64,000 nucleotides of DNA from Ascidia mentula. Lineage: Eukaryota; Chordata; Ascidiacea; Phlebobranchia; Ascidiidae. Below are positions 63,810 to 64,000 of the stretch, piece by piece. Below the pieces are notes generated by a model that made no database searches, was not told where the DNA came from, and worked only from the letters and a program-made list of their open reading frames with translations. The position numbers and the translations under genes are program-made. How positions within the stretch are numbered: position 1 is the first letter of the stretch; each line of letters begins with the position of its first letter. The stretch lies in NCBI GenBank assembly GCA_947561715.1, contig OX387204.1:3911001-3975000 (forward strand), given 5' to 3'.

Positions 63810-64000
63810 GTAAGTTACACAGACACGCAAGACTGTGCATTTGCGTTATGTGGTCCCGTCAGTTGAAATGCGTTTATGAGAAACAAAACTTTTCCTTGTA
63901 CAGCACAAATGGTTGCAGGCAGGTTATAAATACCCAAGCAAAGTCTTTATGAAACTCTTGCCATTAAGGGTGTAAGTTTTGCTAATGCCACATATGGCGT

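Overview
This window is eukaryotic and most likely comes from a small, compact chordate genome, probably an ascidian tunicate of the Ciona type. The evidence is the set of animal genes (atypical PKC, a CCK/gastrin-type receptor, claudin-like exons, p300/CBP KIX exons, SSNA1, TBC1D19, 14-3-3, ARL1, CYP4), their short AT-rich introns with GTAAGT-type donors, tight spacing, and polypyrimidine-AG acceptors just upstream of many start codons. The tunicate assignment is inference; the gene identities come from reading the protein sequences. No database search was possible.

The left third (about 1-21.3 kb) is accessory and rearranged. Two flanking blocks, A (272-2884) and B (10738-13767), recur in the same order as A' (13801-16392) and B' (18246-21279), but the DNA between them is unrelated in the two copies. 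Block A carries minus-strand p300/CBP exons: a complete KIX domain, followed by the first part of TAZ1, in an order opposite to a normal p300/CBP gene. Block B carries the terminal exon of a PH-domain gene. The core of copy 1 holds three claudin-like first exons, a foldback element, a Pao/BEL remnant and a hAT remnant. The core of copy 2 holds a 1.03 kb element with long terminal inverted repeats and a 9-bp target duplication. All differences seen between the two PH terminal exons are silent, so either both copies are constrained or the two are haplotypes assembled in tandem.

From 21.7 to 36.8 kb I see no supportable coding exon, apart from the PH-gene exon at its left edge. From 36.8 kb the window is ordinary and gene-dense. 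On the plus strand are a thiopurine S-methyltransferase-like gene, an intronless CYP4 P450 and a 13-exon atypical PKC. On the minus strand are ARL1, a 9-exon CCK/cionin-type receptor, an unrecognised 237-residue basic protein and an orphan mitochondrial-carrier-like exon. At the right end three plus-strand genes lie close together: a 14-3-3, SSNA1 and TBC1D19, the last cut by the window end.

The most interesting observations are an atypical PKC that keeps PB1, pseudosubstrate and kinase but has no C1 zinc finger at this locus; three claudin first exons with the same splice phase, as expected for alternative promoters swapping the first extracellular loop; a permuted p300/CBP KIX mini-gene present in two copies, one decaying; and a PH gene whose terminal exon is duplicated, with only one copy still joined to its upstream exons through a 15-nt microexon.
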